Source: Corynebacterium fournieri (GTDB lineage: Bacteria > Actinomycetota > Actinomycetes > Mycobacteriales > Mycobacteriaceae). Taken from it: a stretch of 64,000 nucleotides of DNA. Both the position numbers and the translations under genes were made by a program. Location: the NCBI RefSeq assembly GCF_030408775.1, contig NZ_CP047210.1, positions 372,001 through 436,000 on the forward strand, given 5' to 3'. Shown here piece by piece: positions 36,096 through 47,185 of this stretch (the first letter of the stretch is position 1; every line of letters starts with the position of its first letter). The notes under the pieces were generated by a model. That model did no database searches. It saw only the letters and a list, made by a program, of their open reading frames with translations, and was not told where the DNA came from.

Positions 36096-37267
36096 TGGCA
36101 GCGGTCAAAGACGACGTCGAGGGGCTGGTCCGTGCCGTCGACGTCGCGCCCGAGGTAGGGCCGTCGCAACGCGCCGCGGTCCACGGGCTTGCTGGCGAAC
36201 TGCTGGAGCTGGTCGGGCAGGCCGACGGGTTGGATCTCAGCGCGTTTCTTTCCGCCGGCGTGCGCCTCGCCGCCGGCTGCGAGCGGCCGGAAACGCAGGC
36301 GCGGGACTGCTCGTGCGACGACAGCGCGTGGTTCGACGAGGTCGGCATCCGCGAGCGCGAGCGTAGCGACGAGGTCAGCGAAAGCGAGCACTTCGATCGC
36401 GTGCAGCAGGTGGGCACGAGCATCGGGCAGTGCGGCGAGGCGCTCAGGGCGATTGTGGACACGGCGGAAACGGCCGTGCGCGCGTTGCTCGAGCCGGCGA
36501 AGCGGATGCTCGACGCGGTGTTGAATTGCGGCATTGTGCAGCTGGTGCAGCCGGCTGTGGAGGTGGTCATCGAGGCGTTGCGCTCGGCGCGCGAGACCGC
36601 CAGCGACCGCAATTGCGTGATCAAGGAGTGTTTGGGCGAGGTGGCCTCGCGCGCGGATGCCGCCGCGGTTGAGCAGCCTGCGCCGCCGGTGGAGTTTGAG
36701 CGGCAGGGGCGTTCGCTTTGCGACGTCGCCACGCGCCCCGCCGCCACCGCCACCGAGGCCGGTGCTCGGGCGGGGTTGGACGTGTCGTTGGATGCGACGC
36801 TTCGCATCGAGCCGGCCGCGCTGGTGGGCACGCTCGGCGCGGCCGGTGCAGCTGTGGCGCTGGGGGCGCTGGAGTGCATCGCCGCGGCGCAGCAGGAGTG
36901 CGAGCCGGAACCGGAGTGCGAGCCAGAGCCGCAGCCCGAGTGCGAGCCGGAACCCGAGCCTGAGTGCGAGCCGGAACCCGAGCCCGAGTGCGAGCCGGAA
37001 CCCGAGCCTGAGTGCGAGCCTGAGCCCGAGCCTGAGCCGGAACCCGAGCCCGAGTGCGAACCGGAACCCGAGCCGGTGCCCGCCGAGGACGGTGTGATCA
37101 CACCGCCGCCGGAGCTTGCGCAGGTGGAGGAGCCGGCGCCGCCGCCGAAGAAACTGGAGGCGGGCACGCAACCGGCGCAGGCTGGTGCGATCGATGAGGT
37201 AGGAAGTAACGGCGCCGCAGGGGCCGAGGCTGATCCGTGGGCAATGAAGAAAGCAGGGCAGTGGTAG
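36092..37267 (+). CDS. Cysteine-rich protein with Cys-Glu-Pro repeat
   Basis: I do not recognise this 391-residue protein. Residues 1-45 and about 95-200 are predicted helical. Nine cysteines are scattered before a repeat (about residues 269-329) built from ECEPEPEP units with seven more cysteines. A short hydrophobic stretch (about 245-268, [21 protein letters not shown]) precedes the repeat, and the tail is Pro/Ala-rich. No signal peptide is seen. The overlap with the upstream small helical gene suggests a complex, possibly a type VII secretion substrate or a surface protein. Confidence 0.7.
   Translation: MMAAVKDDVEGLVRAVDVAPEVGPSQRAAVHGLAGELLELVGQADGLDLSAFLSAGVRLAAGCERPETQARDCSCDDSAWFDEVGIRERERSDEVSESEHFDRVQQVGTSIGQCGEALRAIVDTAETAVRALLEPAKRMLDAVLNCGIVQLVQPAVEVVIEALRSARETASDRNCVIKECLGEVASRADAAAVEQPAPPVEFERQGRSLCDVATRPAATATEAGARAGLDVSLDATLRIEPAALVGTLGAAGAAVALGALECIAAAQQECEPEPECEPEPQPECEPEPEPECEPEPEPECEPEPEPECEPEPEPEPEPEPECEPEPEPVPAEDGVITPPPELAQVEEPAPPPKKLEAGTQPAQAGAIDEVGSNGAAGAEADPWAMKKAGQW
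36896..37075 (+). repeat. Tandem Glu-Cys-Glu-Pro-Glu-Pro coding repeat
   Basis: Seven cysteine-bearing units of 6-14 codons, mostly GAG TGC GAG CCG GAA CCC GAG CC(N), lie in tandem inside the preceding gene. Repeat DNA of this kind can change copy number by slippage in multiples of 24 bases without changing frame. Confidence 0.8.
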
Positions 37268-37269
37268 CG

Positions 37270-37548
37270 ATGGATTTTGAAGAGTTCGTGAACCAGTACC
37301 AGCGGCGCACCGCGAAGCGGATGGCGGATTTTGAGGCGCTGATGAAAGAAACGCAGCAGAAGATGGAAAGGACCGCCGAGCATCACGCGCGGGCGCGCGA
37401 GACCATGCCTCGGCAGCCGGTGACGGTGCCGCGCGGGGACTACAGCATGCCGCGTCCCCGCCGCAGTTCGGCACGAAAGGCACAGAAGCAGCAGATCCAG
37501 GCGGTGCTGCGCGCCATCGGCCCGAATGGAGAAAACCCCGTCGCGTAA
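37270..37548 (+). CDS. Small basic coiled-coil-like protein
   Basis: The 92-residue product begins [21 protein letters not shown] with a charged helix to about residue 45, then a Pro/Arg-rich stretch and another helix. I recognise no family. I chose the ATG at 37270, three bases after the preceding stop; a GTG at 37237 would overlap that gene by 31 bases. It is the third gene of the operon, and its stop codon lies inside a 12-bp hairpin. Confidence 0.6.
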   Translation: MDFEEFVNQYQRRTAKRMADFEALMKETQQKMERTAEHHARARETMPRQPVTVPRGDYSMPRPRRSSARKAQKQQIQAVLRAIGPNGENPVA

Positions 37549-37563
37549 AGCTACGCGACGGGG
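37531..37563 (-). terminator. Hairpin terminator for the leftward hydrolase-fold gene
   Basis: CCCCGTCGCGTA (37536-37547) pairs perfectly with TACGCGACGGGG (37552-37563). On the minus strand it is followed by TTTTC, so it can terminate the gene at 37579-38433. It also covers the stop codon of the plus-strand gene. Confidence 0.75.
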
Positions 37564-37578
37564 CCAGCCGGGGCGGCT

Positions 37579-38433
37579 TTAGAACAGGGAAAAGGCTGCG
37601 TTGTCGCGCGCCAGGCCGGCGGCCTTGGACAGGTCCTCGCCGGTCAGCGACTCGATGCCGGAGCCTTCCGCGTCCACCTCGGAGTAGGAGGAGTAGGCCT
37701 TGTCGCCGTCGAGCTGATGCAGCAGGTAGCCCACCAGCAGGCCGCGGATAGTCTCCTGCAGGCCGCGGTCGGATTTGCCCAGGCCGAGGACGCGCTTGAC
37801 CATGTTGTCTTCGGAGAAGCTTTGCTGGTCGCCCTTCTTCGGGGCGCGGTAGACCACTTCGCCGGCCCAGTTGTAGGCCAGCTTGGCGGGGTTGCCGGGG
37901 TCGAACAGCGAGTCGCCGTCTTCGCCCGGGCCGACCACCATGCCGGGGACGAACAGGTTGCGCGCCGCCTCAACGGCGGACGGCGCCACGTTTGCCGGGT
38001 AGACCGCAGCCACGGCCTTCGCCTTGGGGTTGTCCACCGCCGCCAGCACTGCTGCGCCGCCGCCCATGCCGTGGCCGACGATGCCCAGTTTGCCGGGGGA
38101 GATGGAGATGTTGCCGTTGCCCAGCCGCACACCGGCGAGGATCTGCATCGCGGTTTCCAGGTCGGCGGCGAACCCCGGGTGGTCGGTTTTGAACCCGGTT
38201 TCCGTGGCCGGCGCGGCGACGGCGATGCCCCAGCTGGCCAGGTGGCGCAGGGTGCCTTCGTAGGCGTCGATGTCCTTGAGCCAGTCGTGGCCGAACGCGA
38301 CGCCGGGCAGGTTCTTGCCCTCGGCGGGGGTGTAGACCTTGCCGGGCAGCCCGGTGTATCCCAGGTCGCCTTCCAGGACGCGGTGCGGGCCGCGCTTGGA
38401 CAGGTCGGAGAGTTTCTTCAGCTTCGCAGACAC
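37579..38433 (-). CDS. Alpha/beta-hydrolase-fold protein lacking the nucleophile
   Basis: The 284-residue product aligns in outline with dienelactone-hydrolase or cutinase-like proteins: FGHDWLKD near residue 48, a [13 protein letters not shown] strand, and a nucleophile-elbow segment [14 protein letters not shown]. The elbow should be Gly-x-Ser-x-Gly but reads GHGMG, so the catalytic Ser is Gly. No clear triad His is seen in the C-terminal part. It may be a pseudoenzyme or structural protein. No signal peptide is seen. It is convergent with the Cys-repeat operon. Confidence 0.8.
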   Translation of the reverse strand: MSAKLKKLSDLSKRGPHRVLEGDLGYTGLPGKVYTPAEGKNLPGVAFGHDWLKDIDAYEGTLRHLASWGIAVAAPATETGFKTDHPGFAADLETAMQILAGVRLGNGNISISPGKLGIVGHGMGGGAAVLAAVDNPKAKAVAAVYPANVAPSAVEAARNLFVPGMVVGPGEDGDSLFDPGNPAKLAYNWAGEVVYRAPKKGDQQSFSEDNMVKRVLGLGKSDRGLQETIRGLLVGYLLHQLDGDKAYSSYSEVDAEGSGIESLTGEDLSKAAGLARDNAAFSLF

Positions 38434-38516
38434 GCGGGCAATCCTACTGCAATCTCGTCTCGGCTAGTGTGAGTCCGACATACAGGCCCGAACCGGCAAC
38501 CCACATAGGAGGACAG

Positions 38517-39167
38517 ATGCGCGGTGCCTTGCAGTTGGCGTTCATTGATTCCGTGAATCTGCTCTTAATCGGCGTCATTGTCGCAGTCGGTATCGCGGCG
38601 CGCCGGAACTACGCCAAGACCACCGCGTTGTTGATCGCGGGCGACTGGTGCGGGGTGGCGGGCTTGGCATTGGTCATGCTGGTCATTTTCGACGGGCTGG
38701 GCCCGGTGGTGCAGCGCTTTGTCGAAGGCCCTGTTTTTGGCATTTTGCTCATCGCCACTGGCGTCCTCACTGCGGTGCTGGCGTTGCGCGGCGGCGACAA
38801 TTCCTCGTTGACCAGCAAGATTATGCGCCCGCTTGCCACACCCGGGCCGGCGACAGTGCTCACCGGCGTCGTGCTCGGTCTTGTCCAGTCTGCTACGTCG
38901 TTTCCGTTTTACGGCGGGCTCGCGTTGCTGTCGGCGTCTGGCATTGAGTCGCAGGTGCGCTATGCGTCGATTCCGCTGTATGCCACGGTGGCGCTGTCAC
39001 TGCCGACGCTGTCCGCCTTCGCCGTCGGCTGGGTGCGCGCGAAGCCGGACAGTGCGGCTGCCCGCGCGTTCGCGTGGGCGCGCGCCCACCCGGACAAAGT
39101 CACGGCTGTTGCGACGTGGGCGGTGGCAGCACTGCTCATCGTGTTGGGCGTGACCCACGTGGTGTAA
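38517..39167 (+). CDS. Polytopic membrane protein (GAP/LysE-like)
   Basis: The 216-residue product has about six hydrophobic segments and looks like the small transporter-like proteins of the GAP (Sap) or LysE group seen in actinobacteria. AGGAGG precedes the ATG at 38517. It begins 83 bases from the divergent hydrolase-fold gene, and alr starts eight bases after its end. The substrate is unknown. Confidence 0.75.
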   Translation: MRGALQLAFIDSVNLLLIGVIVAVGIAARRNYAKTTALLIAGDWCGVAGLALVMLVIFDGLGPVVQRFVEGPVFGILLIATGVLTAVLALRGGDNSSLTSKIMRPLATPGPATVLTGVVLGLVQSATSFPFYGGLALLSASGIESQVRYASIPLYATVALSLPTLSAFAVGWVRAKPDSAAARAFAWARAHPDKVTAVATWAVAALLIVLGVTHVV

Positions 39168-39174
39168 TAGCCCC

Positions 39175-40242
39175 GTGCTGACAACAACGATCGATCTCGA
39201 CGCTATCGCCCACAACACCCGCACGTTGCGCGCGCAGACGCAGGCGCAGCTGATGTGTGTGGTCAAGGCGGACGCCTACAACCACGGCGTGGAGCGGTGC
39301 GTGCCGGTCATGGAGGCCAACGGCGCGGACGCGTTCGGCGTGGCCACGTTCGCGGAGGCGCGCCGGGTGCGGGCGTTGACCGGCAAGCCGGTGTTGGCGT
39401 GGCTGTGGGATCCGGCGGAGCAGATCCCGGAGGGCGTGGATGTCGGCGTGCCGTCGCTGGAGCACTTGCGGGCGCTTATCGACGTCCCTTCGGCGCCCAC
39501 CATCTACCTCAAAGTCGACACCGGGATGCACCGCTCCGGCATCGACGAGCAGCGCTGGCAGGAGGCGTTCGAGCTGGCGCTGGTCGCTCAAAAACAGGGC
39601 AGGTGCGAGGTGGCGGGGTTGATGACGCACCTCAGCTGCGCCGACGACCCGTCCGACCCGTACACCGACCAGCAGGCGACGGCGTTTCGCCGCGCCATCG
39701 CGCAGGCGCGCCAGGTGGGCTTGCGTGTGGAGCGCAACCACGCGGCGAACTCGGCCGCGACGTGGACGCGACCAGATCTGCACTTCGACATGGTGCGCCC
39801 GGGATTGAGCTTGTACGGCCTGGAGCCGGTGGTGGGCCTGGACCACGGGCTGCGTCCGGCGATGACGTGGTCGGCGCCGGTGGTGACGGTGAAGCCGATG
39901 CGCGCCGGTGAGGCCACCAGCTACGCGCGTACCTGGCAGGCGCCCGAAGACGGCTTCAGCGCCGTGATCCCGGTCGGCTATGCGGATGGGGTGCAACGCA
40001 GCTGGCAGGGCGCGCTCGAGGTGGAAATTGGCGGGCGTTCCTACCCGCAGGTGGGGCGGGTGTCCATGGATCAGGTGGTCATTTGGCTGGGCGCCAATGA
40101 GGCGGGTGTCGCGCCGGGGGACACCGCTGTGCTGTTCGGCGACGCCACCGCGCTGGCAGCCCGGGCTGGCACCATCAACTACGAGGTTGTCTGCGCCCCG
40201 CGCGGGCGCACCACACGCACCTACATCGGAGAGGGCAAGTAA
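39175..40242 (+). CDS. alr: Alanine racemase
   Basis: Alanine racemase makes D-alanine for peptidoglycan using pyridoxal phosphate. The 355-residue product has the cofactor lysine in VVKADAYNHG (Lys31), the TSYARTW segment with the catalytic tyrosine, and SMDQVV. The start is GTG at 39175. The gene leads a tight run alr-tsaE-(membrane protein)-tsaB-rimI-tsaD, and tsaE begins directly after its stop. Confidence 0.95.
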   Translation: MLTTTIDLDAIAHNTRTLRAQTQAQLMCVVKADAYNHGVERCVPVMEANGADAFGVATFAEARRVRALTGKPVLAWLWDPAEQIPEGVDVGVPSLEHLRALIDVPSAPTIYLKVDTGMHRSGIDEQRWQEAFELALVAQKQGRCEVAGLMTHLSCADDPSDPYTDQQATAFRRAIAQARQVGLRVERNHAANSAATWTRPDLHFDMVRPGLSLYGLEPVVGLDHGLRPAMTWSAPVVTVKPMRAGEATSYARTWQAPEDGFSAVIPVGYADGVQRSWQGALEVEIGGRSYPQVGRVSMDQVVIWLGANEAGVAPGDTAVLFGDATALAARAGTINYEVVCAPRGRTTRTYIGEGK

Positions 40243-40710
40243 ATGGAGGCAAGTTTTCCGGACCGTGGCGAGCGGCTGTGCCCGACGGCCGCGGACGCGC
40301 AGGCGCTGGGCGCGGAGCTGGGCAAGGCGCTGCAGGCGGGCGATCTGGTGGTGCTCGACGGCCCGCTCGGGGCAGGCAAGACCACCTTCACCCAGGGCAT
40401 CGCAAGGGGGATGGGGGTCAAAGGGCGGGTGACCTCGCCGACGTTTGTGATTGCGCGTGAGCATGCGTCGCAAAGCAACGGCCCCGCGCTGGTGCACGTG
40501 GATGCCTACCGGTTGGGCGAGGACCCGCTGGGGGAGTTAGACGCGCTCGACTTAGATACCGCGCTGGAAGACGCGGTCGTGGTGGCGGAGTGGGGCGGCG
40601 GGCTGGTGGAGCAGCTCGCGCAGCGCTACATCCACGTCACCCTGGACCGGCGCACGCACGCCGAGACGGAGGCGCGGATCATCTCCTGGCGTGTCGAGTC
40701 CGGGATGTAG
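40243..40710 (+). CDS. tsaE: tRNA t6A ATPase TsaE
   Basis: TsaE is the small ATPase that cycles the TsaB-TsaD complex during N6-threonylcarbamoyladenosine synthesis on tRNA. The 155-residue product has the P-loop GPLGAGKTTFTQG, the VTSPTFVI switch-like segment and VHVDAYRL. It starts on the base after the alr stop. Confidence 0.95.
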   Translation: MEASFPDRGERLCPTAADAQALGAELGKALQAGDLVVLDGPLGAGKTTFTQGIARGMGVKGRVTSPTFVIAREHASQSNGPALVHVDAYRLGEDPLGELDALDLDTALEDAVVVAEWGGGLVEQLAQRYIHVTLDRRTHAETEARIISWRVESGM

Positions 40711-40714
40711 GCTT

Positions 40715-41224
40715 ATGCGCATGCTCAACCTCTCAAGCCAGTCCCGCCGCTGGATCGTGCTCGCAGCCGTGCTGTGGCTGGTCCTTCTGGCCGGCATCAT
40801 TTTCATCCCGCAGTCCCGCTCCACCGAGGTTGCACAGGTGGAGCCGACCAACTCGCTGTCGCGCTCGCTGCAGCAGACCCGTCCGGGCGGCGAGGTGGTC
40901 ACCGCTCAGCTGGTGGACCCGTCGCGCATTTACGACGCGGAGCGCTTCCTCGGCTACACCACCTTGTGCCCGAACGAGCCGGAGGAGCTGGTGGGCGCGA
41001 AGCTCGATGCGTTCGGCCTGAACGCCGAGGACCTCGACCTCGACGGCGACCTCGGCTACGTCCTGCTCATCCCGGGAGGCCAGGGCGAGGAGCCGATGGT
41101 CGATGCGGTGGAGCTGGACCGGGTGGACATCTGCACTGTGCCGCAGTCTGAGTCCTTCCCGCTGAACACGGCGATGCCGTTCCACATGGACCAGGGCCGC
41201 TGGACCCTCGGGATGGGCCAGTAA
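40715..41224 (+). CDS. Single-pass exported hypothetical protein within the t6A operon
   Basis: The 169-residue product has one N-terminal membrane helix (about residues 13-32, WIVLAAVLWLVLLAGIIFI) and a soluble extracytoplasmic domain with two cysteines (LCPNEPEEL and DICTVPQ), which could form a disulfide. I recognise no family. The ATG at 40715 or 40721 may be used. Its stop overlaps tsaB as TAATG, so it is translationally coupled to tRNA-modification genes despite its envelope location. Confidence 0.7.
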   Translation: MRMLNLSSQSRRWIVLAAVLWLVLLAGIIFIPQSRSTEVAQVEPTNSLSRSLQQTRPGGEVVTAQLVDPSRIYDAERFLGYTTLCPNEPEELVGAKLDAFGLNAEDLDLDGDLGYVLLIPGGQGEEPMVDAVELDRVDICTVPQSESFPLNTAMPFHMDQGRWTLGMGQ

Positions 41225-41856
41225 TGCTCGTTATTGCCCTGGACACAGCCACGACTGACCTGGTCGCCGGCATCGTGGACGGGGACCGGGTGCTCGCCCA
41301 GACGTGCGTGGCCACCCGCGCCCACAACGAGCGCCTCATGCCGGAAATCACCGGGCTGCTCCAGCAGGCGAACGTGAAGTTCGCTGATCTGGGCGCGGTC
41401 GTGGTCGGCTGCGGCCCGGGCCCGTTCACGGGGCTGCGCGTGGGCATGGCCACCGCCTCCGCGCTGGGCCAGGCGCTGGGCATTCCTGTGCACGGGGTGT
41501 GCACGCACGACGCTGTCGCCGCTGAGTTAAACGGCGACGCTTTGGTGGTGACGGACGCGCGCCGCCGCGAGGTGTACTGGGCGCGCTACGCAAAGGGCGC
41601 GCGCGTAGCGGGCCCGGACGTGTGCAAACCGGCGGACCTCGAATCGCCCGCCGTTGACGTGGTCAGCGTTCCCGAGCAGTTGGCGCAGCTTTTGCCTGTC
41701 GACGCACCTTCGGTGACCTACCAGCCCCCAACCCCTGCCGGCCTGGTGGCGGCGGCGGATCTCGCCGCTGAGCCAGAGCCGCTGGTGCCGCTGTATCTGC
41801 GCCGCCCCGACGCGGTGCCGCCGAAGCAGGCCCCGAAGTCGCCGGCGCTGCCATGA
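41224..41856 (+). CDS. tsaB: tRNA t6A biosynthesis protein TsaB
   Basis: TsaB is the non-catalytic ASKHA-fold partner that scaffolds TsaD and TsaE. The 210-residue product has the N-terminal [16 protein letters not shown] and the [18 protein letters not shown] motif. It overlaps the upstream gene by one base and rimI by four (ATGA). Confidence 0.95.
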   Translation: MLVIALDTATTDLVAGIVDGDRVLAQTCVATRAHNERLMPEITGLLQQANVKFADLGAVVVGCGPGPFTGLRVGMATASALGQALGIPVHGVCTHDAVAAELNGDALVVTDARRREVYWARYAKGARVAGPDVCKPADLESPAVDVVSVPEQLAQLLPVDAPSVTYQPPTPAGLVAAADLAAEPEPLVPLYLRRPDAVPPKQAPKSPALP

Positions 41857-42329
41857 CGCTGGCGTTTCGCGAGCTGGCGGTGGCAGATGCTGCCGCTGCC
41901 GCCGAGATCGAGGCGGTGCTGTTCGCCGGCGACAGCCCGTGGTCGGAAGCGGCCTACCGCGCGGAGATCTCTGCGCCGCACACCTTTTACCTCGGCGCGT
42001 TCGACGAGGATCGGATGGTCGGCTACGCCGGCCTGGCCATGCTGGGCCCGCGCGACGACCCCGAGTTCGAGGTCCACACCATCGGCGTGGTACCCGCCCA
42101 GCAGGGCAGGGGTGTCGGCCGGGCGCTGATGGAGCAGATGATGCACACCGTGGACTTGCTCGACGGGCCGTGCTTTTTGGAGGTGCGGGTGGACAACACG
42201 CCGGCGATCCGGCTGTACGAAAGCTTCGGGTTTTTCACCGCGGGCGTGCGCAAGAACTACTATCAGGCCTCCGGCACGGACGCGTACACGATGACGCGGC
42301 CGAAGAAGAGCGAAAGGCGAGACCAATGA
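41853..42329 (+). CDS. rimI: Ribosomal protein S18-alanine N-acetyltransferase
   Basis: This GNAT acetyltransferase modifies the N-terminus of S18. The 158-residue product has the acetyl-CoA loop [11 protein letters not shown] and the C-terminal [10 protein letters not shown] typical of RimI. It overlaps tsaB and tsaD by ATGA on each side. The tsaB-rimI-tsaD arrangement supports the name; other N-acetyltransferase targets cannot be excluded. Confidence 0.9.
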   Translation: MTLAFRELAVADAAAAAEIEAVLFAGDSPWSEAAYRAEISAPHTFYLGAFDEDRMVGYAGLAMLGPRDDPEFEVHTIGVVPAQQGRGVGRALMEQMMHTVDLLDGPCFLEVRVDNTPAIRLYESFGFFTAGVRKNYYQASGTDAYTMTRPKKSERRDQ

Positions 42330-43375
42330 TCGTTTTGGGCATCGAGTCCTCGTGCGACGAGACGGGCGTGGGCATCGTTGAGCTGCACCCCGACGGGACG
42401 ATGGACATCCTCGCCGACGTGGTCGCCTCGTCGATGCAGCAGCACGCCCGTTTCGGCGGCGTGGTGCCGGAGATCGCCTCGCGCGCCCACTTGGAGGCGA
42501 TGCCCCAGGTGATGGAAAAGGCGCTGGCGGACGCCGGGATTAATAAGCCGGACGCCGTGGCCGCGACGGTGGGCCCGGGACTTGCCGGGGCGCTGCTGGT
42601 GGGCGCGTCTGCGGCGAAGGCGTACGCGGCGGCATGGGGTGTGCCGTTTTACGGGGTGAACCATTTGGGTGGCCACGTTGCGGTGGCCAACTTGGACGGC
42701 GAGGCGCTGCCGCACTCGATCGCGCTGCTGGTCTCCGGCGGCCACACGCAGCTGCTCGAGGTGGAGGCGGTGGGCAAGCCGATGCGCGAGCTGGGCACGA
42801 CGCTTGACGACGCCGCCGGCGAGGCCTACGACAAGGTCGCCCGACTGCTGGGCCTGGGGTATCCGGGCGGGCCGGTCGTGGACAAGCTCGCCGCGTCCGG
42901 CGACCCGCAGGCGGTGAACTTTCCGCGCGCCCTCTCGCGCGCCGAGGACCTGCGCGGCGAGCACCGCTACAACTTCTCCTTCTCGGGGCTCAAGACTGCG
43001 GTGGCGCGCCACGTGGAGGCCGCCGAGCGCGACGGGCGGGTGATTTCGCTGGAGGATGTCTGCGCGTCATTCCAGGAAGCGGTGGTGGACGTGCTCACTG
43101 CCAAAGCGGTGATGGCCTGCGAGGACACCGGTGCGCGCACCCTGCTGCTCGGCGGGGGCGTGGCGGCGAACAGCAGGTTGCGCGAGCTGGCGGGGCAGCG
43201 TTGCCAGGCGGCCGGCATTGAGCTGCGCGTGCCCCGGTTCAACCTGTGCACGGATAACGGGGTGATGATCGCGGCGCTGGCGGCCCAGCTCATCCACGAA
43301 GGAGCCAAGCCGTCCGAGCTCGGCGTGGCCACGGACACCGGCTTAGAGGTTGAGGTCCCGCTCGTGCGCTTGTAA
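42326..43375 (+). CDS. tsaD: tRNA t6A transferase TsaD
   Basis: TsaD transfers threonylcarbamoyl to A37 of ANN-decoding tRNAs. The 349-residue product begins [16 protein letters not shown] and has the metal-binding histidines in [11 protein letters not shown] and NHLGGHVAV, plus [11 protein letters not shown] chose the ATG at 42326, which overlaps the rimI stop; the frame is open further upstream inside rimI but with no family match. Confidence 0.97.
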   Translation: MIVLGIESSCDETGVGIVELHPDGTMDILADVVASSMQQHARFGGVVPEIASRAHLEAMPQVMEKALADAGINKPDAVAATVGPGLAGALLVGASAAKAYAAAWGVPFYGVNHLGGHVAVANLDGEALPHSIALLVSGGHTQLLEVEAVGKPMRELGTTLDDAAGEAYDKVARLLGLGYPGGPVVDKLAASGDPQAVNFPRALSRAEDLRGEHRYNFSFSGLKTAVARHVEAAERDGRVISLEDVCASFQEAVVDVLTAKAVMACEDTGARTLLLGGGVAANSRLRELAGQRCQAAGIELRVPRFNLCTDNGVMIAALAAQLIHEGAKPSELGVATDTGLEVEVPLVRL

Positions 43376-43442
43376 GCCAGCACACATTCGTGGTTACGGA
43401 TACATTGGGGGCCGAGCAACTTTCCCGATGAAAGGAATTCCC

Positions 43443-43892
43443 GTGACCGAGCAGTTCAACCAGGACCAGGCAGACCGCGAACGTTTCGGGTTTTTGGTCA
43501 ACCCGGACCTGACCTACCGCCGCGTCGTCTTCGACGACGACACCGCGCGCGAGAGCATCGGCGGCATGACCGACGACGTCGTCGATGTCGCTTTCGACCA
43601 GGACGGCAACCGCTTCCACGCCATCTTCCGCCCGGACGCGGCCGCGCACGGGGAGGAGCCGAACCCGGTGGCCTCCCTCGCCCGCAACACCGCGGAGACG
43701 GACAACCCGGAGTTTCTCACGGACCCGACCCGCGCGATTTCCGGCCCGGTGATCTTCATTGCCCGCGACGGCTCGAGCGTGGACGAGCGCACCATCGACA
43801 AGGTGATGCAGGCCATCCGCGCGGTGGAGAACTACCGCACGGACAACGCCGAAGAGTTTGAGCTCTGGCGCAACGCGGTGAAAAACCGCTAG
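43443..43892 (+). CDS. Conserved hypothetical protein (149 aa)
   Basis: I do not recognise this family. The product is acidic with no membrane segment, beginning VTEQFNQDQADRERFGFLV. The GTG at 43443 follows AAAGGAA; an ATG at 43428 is also in frame. It lies between tsaD and the CIRCE-controlled groES and appears to be a single-gene unit. Confidence 0.65.
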   Translation: MTEQFNQDQADRERFGFLVNPDLTYRRVVFDDDTARESIGGMTDDVVDVAFDQDGNRFHAIFRPDAAAHGEEPNPVASLARNTAETDNPEFLTDPTRAISGPVIFIARDGSSVDERTIDKVMQAIRAVENYRTDNAEEFELWRNAVKNR

Positions 43893-43925
43893 GCCCTGCA
43901 CCTGCACGCACCTGTGGTTGTTGGC

Positions 43926-43950
43926 TGGCACTCTCGGGGGTAGAGTGCCA
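43926..43950 (+). promoter_or_regulatory. CIRCE element (HrcA operator) upstream of groES
   Basis: TGGCACTC (43926-43933), a nine-base spacer, and GAGTGCCA (43943-43950) form a near-consensus CIRCE inverted repeat, about 100 bases before groES. HrcA binding here would repress groES-groEL and release it on heat shock, as shown in C. glutamicum. Confidence 0.93.
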
Positions 43951-44048
43951 AAGCAGGTTGTGTGAAGCACAGTTGTTCACCCGCGACGACGGCTGCGCCT
44001 CTTCAGACCTGAACTGTTGAATCATTCACCAATGAAAGGTTGCTGATC

Positions 44049-45961
<1,913 letters not shown>

Positions 45962-45990
45962 GGCACGGCCGGAGGAGACGTCGAAAAGCA

Positions 45991-46021
45991 AAAATGCCCC
46001 AGCACAACGCTGGGGCATTTT
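45991..46021. terminator. Bidirectional terminator between groEL and whcD
   Basis: AAAATGCCCCAGC (45991-46003) pairs perfectly with GCTGGGGCATTTT (46009-46021). It has A/T tracts on both sides and serves both convergent genes. Confidence 0.95.
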
Positions 46022-46027
46022 CCGTTC

Positions 46028-46339
46028 TTACTTCGCTGACGCCGCGGCGACCTTCATGCCGCCCGCCGCGCCGCGCAGGACCGCGGAGCGCTCGGATTCG
46101 CTCATGCCGCCCCAGATGCCGTACGGCTCGGCCACGCGCAGGGCGTGCTCGCGGCACTGGGAGAGTACCGGGCACTCGAAGCAGATGGCCTTGGCGCGGT
46201 TCTCGCGCTGGGTCCGGGCCCTGCCGCGCTCCCCGTCGGGGTGGTAGAAGATCTCAGACGCCTCCCCCCGGCACTTGCTGTGTAGCTGCCAATCCCAGAA
46301 GTCGGCGTTCGGTCCGGGAAGCTGGTGCGGCAAAGACAT
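46028..46339 (-). CDS. whcD: WhiB-family iron-sulfur transcription factor (WhcD type)
   Basis: WhiB proteins carry a redox-sensitive iron-sulfur cluster and act with sigma factors or WhiA. The 103-residue product has the four cysteines as CRGE, then CFECPVLSQC, followed by the GIWGGMSESER turn and a basic C-terminus. The ATG at 46339 follows AAAGGAG. Its place between groEL and sigD matches whcD of C. glutamicum. The 270-base gap to sigD contains several GGTTA(A)CG copies of unknown meaning. Confidence 0.92.
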   Translation of the reverse strand: MSLPHQLPGPNADFWDWQLHSKCRGEASEIFYHPDGERGRARTQRENRAKAICFECPVLSQCREHALRVAEPYGIWGGMSESERSAVLRGAAGGMKVAAASAK

Positions 46340-46609
46340 AATCGGGAGTGCTCCTTTGTGGAAGTACCTCAAACGTGAAACCAGACACGAGTGTGGACTG
46401 TCCTGGTTAACGTTTGGTGTCGTCCCGGTTACGCCGTGCTGTCCCGGAGAGGAACTCGTGCAAATTTGCCCCGTTTAACTGCGACTACGTGCCTGGTTAC
46501 GGGCAGGTGAATTCCTGGCAAAAGGTCGGTAGCGCAATTGGCGGAGCAAGTGCGTTTATTATGAACGGGTTACGCGAATCAAGCACAGGGACGACGGAAG
46601 GAGTGGCGC

Positions 46610-47185
46610 GTGGCTGCAGCTGATGAAGATGCGGAGCTCGCTGACCTGGTTCCCGCCGCTGCTCAGGGCGACCGGAGGGCGCTGCAGCGCATCATCGCCA
46701 TCATCCATCCCCGTGTGCTGCGCTATGCCAGGGCGCGAATCGGGGGAGGGCGTATGCCCACCCCCGAAGATGTGGCCCAGGAGATCTGTTTGGCGGTTGC
46801 CACCAGCATCGACCGCTACCGCGACACCGGTCGCCCGTTTATGGCCTTCGTGTACGGCATCGCGTTTAACAAGGTCGCGGACGCGCATCGTTCGATGGCG
46901 CGCGACAAGCTGAGCCCGGTGGAGGAGGTGCCGGACACCGAAGTGGCGACAATCACACCCGAGGATGCGACCATGGTGTCTGCAGGTAGTAACGCTGCGC
47001 GGGCTTTGCTCGATTCATTAAACGAGAAGGCCCGTGACATCGTCATTCTGCGAGTGTTTGTGGGCCTATCCGCGGAGGAGACGGCAGAAGTTATGGGCAG
47101 CACACCGGGAGCGGTGCGGGTTGCCCAGCACCGCGCGCTGTCCAAACTGCGGGAGCAACTGGACGGAGGGCAGGCGGAGCTATGA
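46610..47185 (+). CDS. sigD: ECF RNA polymerase sigma factor SigD
   Basis: This is an ECF-type sigma factor that in C. glutamicum directs envelope-related genes. The 191-residue product has region 2 around PFMAFVYGIAFNKVADAHR and region 4 around SAEETAEVMGSTPGAVRVAQHRALSKLR. The start is GTG at 46610 behind GGAAGGAG. It overlaps its anti-sigma gene by ATGA, which supports the SigD-RsdA assignment. Confidence 0.93.
   Translation: MAAADEDAELADLVPAAAQGDRRALQRIIAIIHPRVLRYARARIGGGRMPTPEDVAQEICLAVATSIDRYRDTGRPFMAFVYGIAFNKVADAHRSMARDKLSPVEEVPDTEVATITPEDATMVSAGSNAARALLDSLNEKARDIVILRVFVGLSAEETAEVMGSTPGAVRVAQHRALSKLREQLDGGQAEL

Noticed and set aside
36896-37075. The tandem repeat as a CRISPR array
   Set aside because: Units are contiguous coding repeats without spacers, in frame in a long gene.
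46384-46421. GACAC (46384) and its complement (46417) upstream of whcD as WhiA sites
   Set aside because: A 5-mer is expected by chance in a 270-base gap; no further support.
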